Part shown: positions 7,491 through 17,179 of the stretch, in pieces
Position numbering within the stretch: the first letter of the stretch is position 1
How the letters are laid out: every line of letters starts with the position of its first letter
NCBI GenBank assembly: GCA_947453935.1
Contig: CANGJU010000010.1
Coordinates: 1 to 41,007, forward strand
DNA length: 41,007 nt
Direction of reading: 5' to 3'
Origin: Bacteroidota bacterium
GTDB taxonomy: Bacteria; Bacteroidota; Bacteroidia; AKYH767-A; OLB10
The notes under the pieces: model-generated
What the model saw: the letters and a program-made list of their open reading frames with translations, nothing else
Told to the model about the DNA's origin: nothing
Database searches by the model: none
Translations under genes and position numbers: made by a program

Positions 7491-9587
7491 ATGTCAAAAT
7501 ATTTAGTTACAGCAGCCCTGCCCTATGCGAATGGTCCTTTACATATTGGCCATATAGCAGGTTGTTATTTACCTTCTGATATCTACGTGCGCTATCTACG
7601 TTTGATGAATAGAGATGTGAAGTTTATTTGCGGAAGCGATGAACACGGAGTTCCAATTACAATTCGTGCGAAGAAAGACGGAGTATCTCCTCAGCAAGTT
7701 GTCGATAAATACAACGCAATGATGCGCGATGCTTTTAAGGAATTCGGAATTTCTTTCGATATCTATCACCGTACTTCTGATGCTGTACATCATGAAACAG
7801 CTTCTGGCTTTTTCAAAAAGTTATATGATGATGGTGTTTTTACAGAGGAAGAAAGCGAACAGTATTTTGATGAAGAGGCGAATATGTTTTTGGCAGATCG
7901 TTACATTACAGGGACTTGTCCTAAGTGCGCCAACCCAGGTGCCTATGGCGACCAATGTGAAAAGTGCGGAACTAGTTTAAGTCCGAAGGAGTTAATTAAT
8001 CCACACTCCCAACTAAGTGGTAAAGCACCTGTATTAAAGAAAACAAAGCACTGGTATCTTCCTCTCGATAAAATGCAAAACGAGTGGTTGAATGAGTGGT
8101 TGATGAGTAAAGAAGATTCGTGGAAGAAGTCGGTGTTTGGACAATGTAAAAGTTGGTTAGATCAGGGATTGCAGCCAAGAGCAGTGACACGTGATTTAGA
8201 TTGGGGTGTTCCAGTGCCGATTCCGGGTAACGAAGGAAAAGTGTTGTATGTTTGGTTTGATGCACCTATCGGCTATATCTCTGCAACGAAAGCATTGTTG
8301 CCTAATGACTGGGAGAACTACTGGAAAAACAAGGATACGAAGCTGATTCACTTTATTGGAAAAGACAATATTGTTTTTCACTGTATCATTTTCCCTGCGA
8401 TGTTAAAAGCGCATGGTGATTATATCCTTCCTGAAAATGTTCCTGCAAATGAGTTTTTAAATTTAGAAGGAGATAAAATTTCTACCTCTAGAAACTGGGC
8501 AGTTTGGTTGCATGAATACTTACTTGATTTCAAAGACAAGCAAGACGTGCTTCGCTATGTGTTATGTGCAACAGCACCTGAGACCAAAGACAATGATTTT
8601 ACCTGGAAAGATTTTCAAGATAGAAACAACAATGAATTAGTAGCGGTACTTGGAAACTTTGTGAATAGAACATTGGTGTTAACAGGAAAATATTTTGAGA
8701 ATAAAGTTCCTGTAAGAGGTACATTAAATGAAATGGACCAAGCTTGTTTAGCATCGATAGCTACAATTTCAAATCAGGTGAAAGAGAGCTTGGAAAAATA
8801 TCGTTTCCGTGAAGCGCTTGCAAATATGATGGATTTAGCACGCGTAGGAAATAAATATTTAGCTGATACAGAACCTTGGAAGTTGTATAAAACAGATCCT
8901 ACAAGAGTAGAAACGATTTTACATATTTCGTTGGAAATAACAGCTGCGTTATCATGTCTATGTGAACCATTTCTACCTTTCACAGCAGCGAAAATAAGAG
9001 GTATGTTAAACATTCCTCAGTATGATTGGTCGAATGCGTTTACAGGAAGTTTAATGTCAACAGGACATACACTAGGTACTGCAGCTTTATTGTTTGATAA
9101 AATCGAAGATGAAGCAGTGCAACAACAGATTGATAAATTAATGGCTTCTAAAAAAGCGAATGAGGCTTGCTTCGACTCCGCTCAGCAAGCAAGAATCGAC
9201 TCCGCTCAGCAAGCAAGAGTCGACTCCGCAGAAGAGTCTTCAGCATTAAAACCTTTGAAGGAAACCACTACGTATGATGATTTTGCGAAAATGGACTTAC
9301 GCGTTGGGACCATTATCGCTGCAGAAAAAGTAGAGAAGGCCGATAAATTATTAAAGCTTACGATTGATACAGGCATAGATCAACGAACCGTTGTATCGGG
9401 AATTGCTATGCATTTTAAACCTGAAGATATCGTAGGACAACAAGTAACATTGCTTGCAAATTTAGCTCCTCGTAAATTAAGAGGAATCGAATCGAACGGA
9501 ATGATTTTGATGGCAGAAGATGAGAATGGAAAATTGATATTTGTTCAACCTGCTACTAATACAACTAACGGAAGCATTATCGCTTAA
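7491..9587 (+). CDS. metG: Methionyl-tRNA synthetase with C-terminal tRNA-binding domain
   Basis: 698 residues, the long MetRS type. The class I signature is HIGH (18-21). A zinc knuckle with C143, C146, C156 and C159 sits in the connective domain. The second signature is KISTS (329-333) in place of KMSKS. The anticodon-binding helical domain follows, and from about residue 597 an EMAPII/Trbp111-like OB-fold ([23 protein letters not shown]). It charges tRNA-Met in the cytoplasm. Between the catalytic body and the OB-fold is a linker containing an unusual 8-residue tandem repeat (561-584), see the separate entry. The stop overlaps the next gene's ATG by one base (TAATG). Identification is certain. 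Confidence 0.98.
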   Translation: MSKYLVTAALPYANGPLHIGHIAGCYLPSDIYVRYLRLMNRDVKFICGSDEHGVPITIRAKKDGVSPQQVVDKYNAMMRDAFKEFGISFDIYHRTSDAVHHETASGFFKKLYDDGVFTEEESEQYFDEEANMFLADRYITGTCPKCANPGAYGDQCEKCGTSLSPKELINPHSQLSGKAPVLKKTKHWYLPLDKMQNEWLNEWLMSKEDSWKKSVFGQCKSWLDQGLQPRAVTRDLDWGVPVPIPGNEGKVLYVWFDAPIGYISATKALLPNDWENYWKNKDTKLIHFIGKDNIVFHCIIFPAMLKAHGDYILPENVPANEFLNLEGDKISTSRNWAVWLHEYLLDFKDKQDVLRYVLCATAPETKDNDFTWKDFQDRNNNELVAVLGNFVNRTLVLTGKYFENKVPVRGTLNEMDQACLASIATISNQVKESLEKYRFREALANMMDLARVGNKYLADTEPWKLYKTDPTRVETILHISLEITAALSCLCEPFLPFTAAKIRGMLNIPQYDWSNAFTGSLMSTGHTLGTAALLFDKIEDEAVQQQIDKLMASKKANEACFDSAQQARIDSAQQARVDSAEESSALKPLKETTTYDDFAKMDLRVGTIIAAEKVEKADKLLKLTIDTGIDQRTVVSGIAMHFKPEDIVGQQVTLLANLAPRKLRGIESNGMILMAEDENGKLIFVQPATNTTNGSIIA
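9172..9229 (+). repeat. 24-bp direct repeats (about 2.4 copies) inside the metG linker
   Basis: Two near-identical 24-base units start tcgactccgctcagcaagca (9172-9195 and 9196-9219) and a third is broken off after tcgactccgc (9220-9229). They encode [16 protein letters not shown] and DSAEESS. The left edge also forms an inverted pair, gcttgc (9165-9170) with gcaagc (9185-9190). The insert keeps the frame (24 = 8 codons). Its base composition is GC-richer than the surrounding gene. Confidence 0.85.
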
Positions 9588-11266
9588 TGAAGAAAATAAA
9601 AACATTTTTGTTTGTCCTGTTATTCATGACAAACTTCGTTAAGGCACAAACGTTACAAGTGTCGCCTTCTCAATTAGTTTTTGGAAGTGTTGATGAGTTG
9701 TCGGTGGATAGTCAACAGGTATGGCTAACCAACAACAATGCATACCCAGTTAAAGTATACGATTATCTTTTTACGAAAGTGTATGGTGCAGCAGCCTTTT
9801 CTGTAAACCAACAACAATATACTTTAGCACCAGGTGCTGCTGTTGGAATTTGGGTGCGTTTTTATCCTTCACATAACATCAATCATAATTGTGAAATGAT
9901 TATTAGAACGGACGGACCGAAAGGAGACGCACGTGTTGATTTAAGAGGGCAAGGACATTATTCGAATGCATATTACGATACGACTGAAAATCTTGAAGAA
10001 GAGAGTTTAAAGCAGGCTTTGAAAGTAATTACAGGACAAGGTTATCGTTCACTTGGATATTCTGCTCCATTTCCGGCAACGTCTCCATGTGCCCGGGATA
10101 CCATGTTTATGATTATCGATAATCAGGCAGCTAACGGACAGGGAGCTACGCAAAATACAATCGAGTGCGTTTATACTGGAAGACAAATTGTAGGTTATGT
10201 TGATAGAGTTCAATGTCAGAATACAGCCGATCCTTATTATAACTTTAATACAGAACACACTTTTCCTCAGAGTTTGTTTTCTTCGTTGGAGCCGATGCGC
10301 TCGGACATGTTTCATTTATTTCCAACCGATGAGTCAGCAAATAATAAGCGCTCTAACTATCCTTTTGGAGTTGTAACAAATCCAACATGGAGCGTTGGTG
10401 GAAGTAAGTTTGATCAAAACAATAACACGTTTGAGCCACGCGATGTACACAAAGGAGATGTTGCACGCGCTATGTTTTACTTTGTCACCCGCTATCAGAA
10501 TTACAGTAGTTATTTAGATAGCCAGGAACAAATTTTACGACAGTGGCATAAAACATTTTTACCTTCTCAAGCAGAGCGCAGACGATGCGACGATATTTAT
10601 ACGTATCAGAAAAATAGAAATCCATTTATCGATTATCCGCAATTTTTAGATCGCATTAATTCCATTTCGAATTTTTCTACAGCGCCATCAAACAACACTT
10701 TTCTTTTACCGGAGGACACTATCAATTATGGATTTATCGATGGCAGCGTTCCGAATGTGTACCGTTTCTGGATTGTGAATGATGGTAACCAGGCCATAAC
10801 GGTTTCAGGGCTATCCTTAACGCCTAATAATAAACTAGCATTTGCTAATAACTCAGGAATAAATACGACTATACAACCAGGTGAATCTATTGCAATCGAT
10901 GTTGAACTAAACAACGCAGCGCTAGGTAATTTTTCTGGCAGTTTGAATTTTATCTTAAATGGTAATTCATTAAACGCGACGGTGCAAGTTCCAATCAGAG
11001 CGTATGTATCAGTAACGGGTGTTAACGAAAATCAAGCTGTCGTTAATAGCATTTATCCAAATCCTGTAAATGACGAACTAAATTTTTCATCACCATTACA
11101 TAATGCAACTATTACATTGTTCGATGTGAATGGAAAGCAAATACAGTCGAATGCTTCATTTACCGGAACTACACTAACAGGTTTATCAAAATATCCGAAA
11201 GGAACTTATTTCATTACTGTTACGGAAAACGATAAAACAATAAATTATTCATTCATTAAAAAATAA
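9587..11266 (+). CDS. Secreted endonuclease I (NucM-like) with ASH-type domains and type IX sorting domain
   Basis: 559 residues. There is a signal peptide (1-20, ending VKAQ). An Ig-like ASH/choice-of-anchor-D domain (about 22-120) starts LQVSPSQLVFGSV. The endonuclease I domain (about 130-360) carries TEHTFPQSLF (E223, H224, likely catalytic His) and MFHLFPTDESANNKRSNYPFG. A second Ig-like domain (about 375-475) is followed by a type A sorting domain beginning NSIYPNPVNDELNF and ending YFITVTENDKTINYSFIKK. It should be an exported, non-specific DNA/RNA nuclease delivered by the type IX system, useful for nutrient scavenging. Its ATG overlaps the metG stop, and mazG-like follows 4 bases after its stop. 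Such close packing with a tRNA synthetase gene is unusual. Confidence 0.92.
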   Translation: MKKIKTFLFVLLFMTNFVKAQTLQVSPSQLVFGSVDELSVDSQQVWLTNNNAYPVKVYDYLFTKVYGAAAFSVNQQQYTLAPGAAVGIWVRFYPSHNINHNCEMIIRTDGPKGDARVDLRGQGHYSNAYYDTTENLEEESLKQALKVITGQGYRSLGYSAPFPATSPCARDTMFMIIDNQAANGQGATQNTIECVYTGRQIVGYVDRVQCQNTADPYYNFNTEHTFPQSLFSSLEPMRSDMFHLFPTDESANNKRSNYPFGVVTNPTWSVGGSKFDQNNNTFEPRDVHKGDVARAMFYFVTRYQNYSSYLDSQEQILRQWHKTFLPSQAERRRCDDIYTYQKNRNPFIDYPQFLDRINSISNFSTAPSNNTFLLPEDTINYGFIDGSVPNVYRFWIVNDGNQAITVSGLSLTPNNKLAFANNSGINTTIQPGESIAIDVELNNAALGNFSGSLNFILNGNSLNATVQVPIRAYVSVTGVNENQAVVNSIYPNPVNDELNFSSPLHNATITLFDVNGKQIQSNASFTGTTLTGLSKYPKGTYFITVTENDKTINYSFIKK

Positions 11267-11270
11267 TACT

Positions 11271-11666
11271 ATGTCTGACTTTCATCAAATCATGAATGCA
11301 GTAAAAGAATTTCATACTTCTTTTGGCATTGATCATAAATCGGAGCCTACAGCTGCATTAGACGAGAAAACGATTAATCTTCGCCACCGCCTAATGGCTG
11401 AAGAAAATGATGAATACTTAGAGGCTGCAAAAAATAATGATCTTGTGCAAGTAGCAGATGCATTAGGCGATAAGCTTTACATTTTATGTGGAACTATTAT
11501 TTCTCACGGATTGCAACATAAGATTGTTGAAGTGTTCGAAGAAATACATCGTTCGAATATGAGTAAGCTGGATGCTGATGGAAAACCAATTTACAGAGAA
11601 GACGGAAAAGTAATGAAAAGCGAATTGTATTTTTTACCGGATATTGAAACCATTTTAGAAAAGTAA
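11271..11666 (+). CDS. MazG-like all-alpha NTP pyrophosphohydrolase
   Basis: 131 residues, no signal peptide. The all-alpha NTP-PPase metal-binding motif is present: EExxE in MAEENDEYLEA (E44, E45, E48), then DALGD (D63, D67) on the next helix. A C-terminal segment, NMSKLDADGKPIYREDGKVMK, is typical of the phosphoribosyl-ATP-pyrophosphohydrolase-like branch. It would hydrolyse a nucleoside triphosphate to monophosphate and PPi (house-cleaning), but the substrate is not predictable. It starts 4 bases after the nuclease gene, and the unit ends at a strong hairpin terminator. Confidence 0.85.
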   Translation: MSDFHQIMNAVKEFHTSFGIDHKSEPTAALDEKTINLRHRLMAEENDEYLEAAKNNDLVQVADALGDKLYILCGTIISHGLQHKIVEVFEEIHRSNMSKLDADGKPIYREDGKVMKSELYFLPDIETILEK

Positions 11667-11684
11667 CATCATTATGATATAAAT

Positions 11685-11719
11685 AAAAAGCCCTGTAGTC
11701 ATTACTACAGGGCTTTTTT
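11685..11719. terminator. Bidirectional intrinsic terminator
   Basis: An 11-bp perfect stem agccctgtagt (11689-11699) / actacagggct (11704-11714) with loop CATT is flanked by A-tract and T-tract. It separates the convergent mazG-like and M4 protease genes and can serve both. Confidence 0.92.
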
Positions 11720-11736
11720 ATGAAATAGCCTAACTC

Positions 11737-14337
11737 TTAACGTTCAACCGCGAAACGCATTGTTTTAGGTTGTTCGCCATCAATCTTTAAAATGTAAATT
11801 CCTTTTTCTAATTCAGAAGTATTAAATTCTACATAATTCATACCTTCTGTCAAAGGATAATTTACAGCATATTGTAATTGTCCAATGCTGTTATAAATAC
11901 TAAATAATATACTTTCAGATTTTTCAGCAATCATATTTAAGTGAATAACATCAGATGTAGGATTAGGGAATAATACATAGTTGCTGATATTTTCCGCAAC
12001 TCTATTAAACGCTACGTTACCAACAATATTAACTGTATAGTCTTCCACTTCTCCTGAAGTATAGGTTGTACAAGATGTTGAAGGATATGCATTATATTGC
12101 ATTTGAATACGCATACGTGTTGTTCCATTTAAAGCAGTTGTTGGAACAACGAAAGTTTTTGTTAAAGCACCTGTTGCATTTCCGAAGGTTACTTTTTCTC
12201 CAGCATCCGTAAACAAACCATTCTTATTATAATCAATCCATACATTCCAGTATTCTCTTCTAGAAGTAGAAACATAACCAGGGGTTAAAACAATAGTTAC
12301 GGTACTGCCACCCGTTAGATTGGTGCTTAAGTTAGTGAAGTTACCATACCCTGCATTGCTACCACTTGTATTACTAATAGTACCAATAGCTATTTTATTA
12401 ATGTATTCTCTTGTAACGCTAGTTCCCTTTGATGTACAGTAAGTGACAGGCGCTGTACCTGTAGTTATAAAATTAGTTGCAGCACTATAAAGAGAAGCAC
12501 CACCTGTTGTACATTGTGATTGCACTTGGAAGTTATATAATGTACCTGTTGTTAATCCTGTTAAATTAGCAGATGTATTATTTGTATTGATGGTTGTCCA
12601 TGTTGTTGATGCAATTGTTTTAAACTGTAATGCATACGAAGCAGCTCCTGTTGCTGCAGTCCAGCTTACAGTTGCTGTTGAGTCGGTAATAGAAGATGCC
12701 GCTAATCCTGAAGGAGTGCTGCATGTACCTGTTGCGCCTTGTGCGCCAACACCTACTGCATACCATGCGTTCATTACCTGATTTACTTCGACAGAGCCAG
12801 CACCGTATAAATCAGTAGCTGCATTTATACAAGCAGTTCTCCATGCAGCGTAATTAGAAGTAGGAGTTAAATAAACTGTTTCACTACGGTAAACAATTGC
12901 GTTTGCTTTTGTTAAACCAAGTCCTGTTACCGAGTATGCATTCCCTTTATCGTTAGTTGCGCTTCCACCATTAACCAATAAGTAATAGAAAAAATTTCCT
13001 ACGCCTGAGTTCGTATGTACACCCCCGTTATCAGCAGTTCCTGTATACCAATATGTCCCTTGGTAGCAATTTGGTTGGCTATACGTTTTTGGTGTAGCCA
13101 TATTTCGTATACCCCAATTCATATCGTTGCTTAATAACCAATTGATATCATTTGGCTTCGACCAGAACTGAACAGCCTTTCCAAAAATATCGCTCATACT
13201 TTCATTCATTGCTCCCGACTCGTTGCTATACGTTAAGTTAGAAGTGTATTGCGTTAAACCATGGGTTAATTCATGTGCAGTTACATCAATTGCTGTGATA
13301 CCTGCACCATTGGTAGAACGAACACCATAATGCATAATTGATCCATCCCAATAAGCATTATTTGTTGTTGCAGTTTCGTTTACATAACTTGTTAATGCAA
13401 ATCCTGCATTGTTGATACTATTACGGTTAAAGTTTGTGAAATAGAAATCATAGGTTTGAGATACTCCATAATGTGCATCTAGTGCATACTTATCATTCGT
13501 TGTATATGACCAGTTTGCCGTCGTGCTTGAATAATCACTATGCGTGCTTGTTTCACCATGAAGAGTGATGATACCATTTCCTTTTGTTAAATCACGTAAA
13601 CGGTAAGAGGTTCCGTTTAAATCACTGTGAATATTTTGTGTTCCACTGTAAACTGTTGCAGCCGTTCCAGTTGCATCTACAAAATAGAGCATGTCTTTTT
13701 TACCAAGTAAAGCACCTGAATTAGCATCTAAATAATATGCTGCTCTGCTTAAAGGTTCAGTAGCATAAATAACAACTTTATACGCTAAAACTAGATTTTG
13801 AGGATTTAAATAATTGTCAGAGCAAAACCATACAAGTTCAGCAGATGGTGCATTTGCTTTTCTGATTTCGTCATTACTTTCTTGATCATTTTCCCATGCA
13901 TAATGTTTTGCATGAACAAGACTTGTTGCAATTTGAATAGCGGCATTCGTAGAAATAGTTGCAGTAGTTCTGTTATTGAACGATTCAGTTGATGTTATAA
14001 TATTTCCACTTAGTAAATTTAAAAGACCATTTTGTGTATGAGCAATCAACATACTGTTTTCTACGGGAACATTATTTATTTTTTGCTGATAACGGTAGTA
14101 AACTCCTATTGCATCATCATCTTTCGATAATAATGTAAAGCTTGTGTTGTTGTCTAAACCAAGAGATTCCTCGGCTTTTGTCGGATTAAAGCTTTGTTTT
14201 TCTTCGGATGACAATCTTATGATTAATTGATTGTTTTCATCGGATGAAGTTGCTTGTTTGGAAAGGTTTAACTGACCAAACGAGACTTGAGCGACAAAAG
14301 AAAGCGCCAAAATTGAAAGTAGAGAGTTTTTCTTCAT
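11737..14337 (-). CDS. Secreted thermolysin-like (M4) metalloprotease with FnIII, GEVED and type IX sorting domains
   Basis: 866 residues from the ATG at 14337, chosen because a clean signal peptide (KKNSLLSILALSFVAQVSFG) starts there; an in-frame codon at 14391 adds 18 non-signal residues. Domain order: an FTP propeptide (about 40-110), a PepSY-like region, then the M4 catalytic domain. The zinc site is HELTH (H355, E356, H359) with E379 in GAMNESMSD as third ligand, at thermolysin spacing. A fibronectin III domain (about 540-620), a GEVED domain (about 640-760, ending SGEVEDYTV) and a sorting domain with YVLFPNPTSD follow. It should be a secreted, self-processing endopeptidase anchored or released by the type IX system. 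It is monocistronic and terminated by the shared hairpin. Confidence 0.94.
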   Translation of the reverse strand: MKKNSLLSILALSFVAQVSFGQLNLSKQATSSDENNQLIIRLSSEEKQSFNPTKAEESLGLDNNTSFTLLSKDDDAIGVYYRYQQKINNVPVENSMLIAHTQNGLLNLLSGNIITSTESFNNRTTATISTNAAIQIATSLVHAKHYAWENDQESNDEIRKANAPSAELVWFCSDNYLNPQNLVLAYKVVIYATEPLSRAAYYLDANSGALLGKKDMLYFVDATGTAATVYSGTQNIHSDLNGTSYRLRDLTKGNGIITLHGETSTHSDYSSTTANWSYTTNDKYALDAHYGVSQTYDFYFTNFNRNSINNAGFALTSYVNETATTNNAYWDGSIMHYGVRSTNGAGITAIDVTAHELTHGLTQYTSNLTYSNESGAMNESMSDIFGKAVQFWSKPNDINWLLSNDMNWGIRNMATPKTYSQPNCYQGTYWYTGTADNGGVHTNSGVGNFFYYLLVNGGSATNDKGNAYSVTGLGLTKANAIVYRSETVYLTPTSNYAAWRTACINAATDLYGAGSVEVNQVMNAWYAVGVGAQGATGTCSTPSGLAASSITDSTATVSWTAATGAASYALQFKTIASTTWTTINTNNTSANLTGLTTGTLYNFQVQSQCTTGGASLYSAATNFITTGTAPVTYCTSKGTSVTREYINKIAIGTISNTSGSNAGYGNFTNLSTNLTGGSTVTIVLTPGYVSTSRREYWNVWIDYNKNGLFTDAGEKVTFGNATGALTKTFVVPTTALNGTTRMRIQMQYNAYPSTSCTTYTSGEVEDYTVNIVGNVAFNRVAENISNYVLFPNPTSDVIHLNMIAEKSESILFSIYNSIGQLQYAVNYPLTEGMNYVEFNTSELEKGIYILKIDGEQPKTMRFAVER

Positions 14338-14480
14338 AGTTATTAAGTTGAGGGTTGAAATGTAGGAAAAAGAATTTAAATAAAGAAACATAGTTGTTTG
14401 AACAAGAGTATATTGGCGGTCAGCATAATTGTTTTAGGGCAAAATCCAATGGTAAATAGTGATCAATAAAAAGATTTTAT

Positions 14481-14488
14481 TATTTTCG
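14481..14488 (+). promoter_or_regulatory. -7-like element for the secreted protein at 14544
   Basis: TATTTTCG (one mismatch from TAnnTTTG) lies 55 bases before the ATG. The leader it would produce contains a 6-bp inverted repeat, tccttg (14503-14508) / caagga (14520-14525), which is perfect but short. Confidence 0.35.
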
Positions 14489-14543
14489 AGTTTGCAACAA
14501 TGTCCTTGAAACAGCGTAACAAGGAACCTAAAAAATTCTAAAA

Positions 14544-15029
14544 ATGAAAAAGACAGTATTAATAATTTGCTTAAGTGCAATTACAACATTCGGATTTTCT
14601 CAAATAAATCAAAGTGGAGATCGTGAAGAAATGGTAGCCCCAAAGGCTATTGATGAAAATGCTGATATGGTAAGCGCCAATAATAAATCTAAACTAGCAA
14701 CCATTCAGATTGTAAAAGCAATGTTGAACTCCAATTTTAAAAAACTGGACACCAACTTATTGAAAAATACAGTTGCAATGTTGGGAGATTGTAAAAAGAA
14801 GGGAGAGCTGTTTAATAATATGCGCGTTGTAATTGTTTCAACACCTGTAGAAGCATATAAATCAGAAAACACGGAGGCTGGGAAAAAAATCGCAGCAGCC
14901 CTTAATGATGAGACTGATTTCAAAATGTACAACAGCCTTCTATTAAAATGGCAAATGTTATTAAAGCCAGCCGCTCTAGGAGCCTCTTGGCCAACAATGG
15001 AAGCTGCTTGGAAAAACAATTTAAAATAA
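14544..15029 (+). CDS. Exported protein of unknown function
   Basis: 161 residues with a signal peptide (hydrophobic 3-17, cleavage near FGFSQ). The mature protein is lysine- and asparagine-rich and predicted largely helical, with two tryptophans near the end (SWPTMEAAWKNNLK). I recognise no family. It has no lipobox, no sorting domain and no membrane segment after the signal, so it is probably periplasmic. It is monocistronic, divergent from the M4 protease and followed by an exceptionally strong terminator. Confidence 0.75.
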   Translation: MKKTVLIICLSAITTFGFSQINQSGDREEMVAPKAIDENADMVSANNKSKLATIQIVKAMLNSNFKKLDTNLLKNTVAMLGDCKKKGELFNNMRVVIVSTPVEAYKSENTEAGKKIAAALNDETDFKMYNSLLLKWQMLLKPAALGASWPTMEAAWKNNLK

Positions 15030-15060
15030 ATAAGAATAAGTAAAAGGTAACGGAATAATT

Positions 15061-15102
15061 AAACAATAAAAGCCCTGAATTTTTTCAGGGCTTTTATTGT
15101 TT
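15061..15102. terminator. Bidirectional intrinsic terminator, 18-bp perfect stem
   Basis: aaacaataaaagccctga (15061-15078) pairs perfectly with tcagggcttttattgttt (15085-15102) around a 6-base loop. It separates the convergent secreted-protein gene and the end of the sugar cassette. Confidence 0.95.
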
Positions 15103-15153
15103 TAAACGTTTTTTGAAACAAAGAAAACAGTTTATTCTTCCAGATAAAATCTT

Positions 15154-16080
15154 TTAGATGACCTCTTCCACAATATATGGCGGCCTCTTTCGAGATAAAT
15201 CTAAATTACGCCACAAGTATTCTCCAATGATTCCTAGGGCCATCATTTGAAATGCTGAAACCAATAAAAAAACAACCATCATAGTCGTCCAGCCTTGAAC
15301 AGAAATCAATCCGCTTAGCCTTGCAAAAATAACATAGGCGGCATACACAAATGAAATCAACCCTAAAAACAATCCCGATATTGTTATTAAGCGTAGAGGG
15401 AAATAGGAAAACGAAACAAAGGAGTCAATAAACAATTTGATTTTTTTACTTACTGTCCATCTCGACTTTCCAATCACACGTTTACGCCTAGTATAGGGTA
15501 TAGACACGAAATCATATTTAAGCCAAAGGAGTAAATATAAGCTATTGGTATTTGATTCATTTAATTCTACAACTTCTTCCCTAAGTTTTTTGTCGAACAA
15601 ACAGTAATCGAAACCTCCCTTAGGCATATTAGTAAGCGCAAATCGCTTAATCATTTTTTGAAACATAATAGCAAAGAAACGATTGATAAAAGCATCTTCT
15701 CGTTCATTACGATTTGCAATAACCAACTTAAATCCTTTTTTCCAGTAATCTACCATTTGCAACATTATTTCTGGTGGATCCTGAAGGTCGTCTGTAATTA
15801 CGATATTCATTTCCCCAGTTGCGTGTTTCATTCCTGCCTGAATCGCATTATAAGATCCAAAGTTGCCCGACAACTTTACTATTGTAACTTTATCGGGATG
15901 CGCCTCCTTAAATGATTTTAATAGTTCTAATGTATTGTCTTTTGAACCATCATCAACCATGATATATTCAAATGTTATATCACCAGGAAAGCGACTTTCA
16001 TTTTCTAAAAGCTCTGCCGTTGTAGAGGGCAGATTTTTTTCGCTGTAGTAACAAGGGATAATGATCGATAATTTAGGCAT
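15154..16080 (-). CDS. GT2 glycosyltransferase, DPMS/GtrB-like, membrane-anchored
   Basis: 308 residues. The N-terminal GT-A domain (1-225) carries SIIIPCYYSEKNLP, the nucleotide-binding VDDGSKDNT and the metal-binding DDLQDPPE typical of polyprenyl-phosphate glycosyltransferases. Two transmembrane helices follow (about 232-256 and 268-292), matching the GtrB/ArnC/DPMS architecture. It probably transfers a sugar to undecaprenyl phosphate on the inner face of the cytoplasmic membrane. Its start overlaps the end of the aminotransferase gene by 8 bases. The amino sugar made by the preceding genes is thus a plausible donor, but that is inference. It is the last gene of the cassette. Confidence 0.88.
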   Translation of the reverse strand: MPKLSIIIPCYYSEKNLPSTTAELLENESRFPGDITFEYIMVDDGSKDNTLELLKSFKEAHPDKVTIVKLSGNFGSYNAIQAGMKHATGEMNIVITDDLQDPPEIMLQMVDYWKKGFKLVIANRNEREDAFINRFFAIMFQKMIKRFALTNMPKGGFDYCLFDKKLREEVVELNESNTNSLYLLLWLKYDFVSIPYTRRKRVIGKSRWTVSKKIKLFIDSFVSFSYFPLRLITISGLFLGLISFVYAAYVIFARLSGLISVQGWTTMMVVFLLVSAFQMMALGIIGEYLWRNLDLSRKRPPYIVEEVI

Positions 16081-17179
16081 TGAAGAACTTTTTTATAACA
16101 TCTGTAATATATACAAGTTGTTCGTTTGTTAATCCTGGATAAACTGGAAGACTCAAACAAGTAGAAGCAATTTTTTCTGCAATAGGGAAATCGCCTTTTT
16201 TATAATTTAATTCTGAATAGGCGGTTTGCAAATGAGCAGGAACAGGATAGTGAATAAGTGTTCCGATCGAATTTTGATTTAAAAAGCTTTGAAGTTCATC
16301 GCGCCTTTCTGTTCTAATAACATAAAGGTGATAAACGGATGTAGCATTATTAGCAAGTTGGGGTAATATGATTTCGTCAACATTTTCTAGAAGACTATGG
16401 TAGGTTGCTGCAATTGCTTCGCGCTCGGCATTCCAGCTATTTAACAGCTTTAATTTTAAAGACAGAAACAAAGCTTGCATCTCATCAAGCCTTGAGTTGA
16501 TGCCTTTAATTTCATTATAATATTTTTTTTCAGAACCGTAATTACGATAAATATTTGCAAAGCGATAAAGCTTTTCATCATTGGTCGTAATTGCACCAGC
16601 ATCTCCAAATGCGCCAAGGTTCTTTCCAGGATAAAAGCTGGTTGCATTAATATTTCCGAATGATCCAGTCTTAATGTTATTAAATGTGGCTCCTTGCGCT
16701 TGCGCATTATCTTCAATAACGGTTAATCCATGTTTATTTGCAATAACCATAATATCTTCCATTTCACAAGCCTGCCCATATAAATGCACGGGTAAGATGA
16801 CTTTTGTTTTAGAGGTGATTTTTTTTTCTATTTCTTCAGGATTAATATTATACGTTGTTAGTCTTGGTTCAACAGGAACAGGTGTAGCCCCAACATATGA
16901 AACGGCTAACCATGTTGCGATATAAGTATTCGATGGAACAATTACTTCATCGCCTGGACCTACTCCAAGTGCTTTAAGAGAAATGATTAATGCATCAAGT
17001 CCATTACCAACACCAGAACAAAATTCTGTACCTGAATATGCAGCAAATTCGCTCTCAAAAGTTTTTAGTTTATTTCCAAGCACATACCAACCATCATCAA
17101 TAAAGCGATCAAATTCATTTTTAAGATCTTCCTTAATTGATTTATTAATATCGTTGAAGGATAAAAAAGGAATGTTCAT
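16073..17179 (-). CDS. fdtB: DegT/DnrJ/EryC1/StrS sugar aminotransferase (FdtB/QdtB-like)
   Basis: 368 residues, normal for the family. Features of PLP-dependent nucleotide-sugar aminotransferases are visible. The N-terminus is [31 protein letters not shown] forms the PLP-phosphate loop, [11 protein letters not shown] carries the PLP-binding Asp, and [17 protein letters not shown] contains the Schiff-base lysine K186. It is tightly packed between an N-acetyltransferase (4-base ATGA overlap) and the GT2 gene, and two genes after a sugar 3,4-ketoisomerase. In that context it most likely aminates dTDP-3-keto-6-deoxyhexose at C3. The symbol follows the fdt/qdt pathway; galacto versus gluco product is not decidable here. 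Confidence 0.85.
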   Translation of the reverse strand: MNIPFLSFNDINKSIKEDLKNEFDRFIDDGWYVLGNKLKTFESEFAAYSGTEFCSGVGNGLDALIISLKALGVGPGDEVIVPSNTYIATWLAVSYVGATPVPVEPRLTTYNINPEEIEKKITSKTKVILPVHLYGQACEMEDIMVIANKHGLTVIEDNAQAQGATFNNIKTGSFGNINATSFYPGKNLGAFGDAGAITTNDEKLYRFANIYRNYGSEKKYYNEIKGINSRLDEMQALFLSLKLKLLNSWNAEREAIAATYHSLLENVDEIILPQLANNATSVYHLYVIRTERRDELQSFLNQNSIGTLIHYPVPAHLQTAYSELNYKKGDFPIAEKIASTCLSLPVYPGLTNEQLVYITDVIKKFFNA

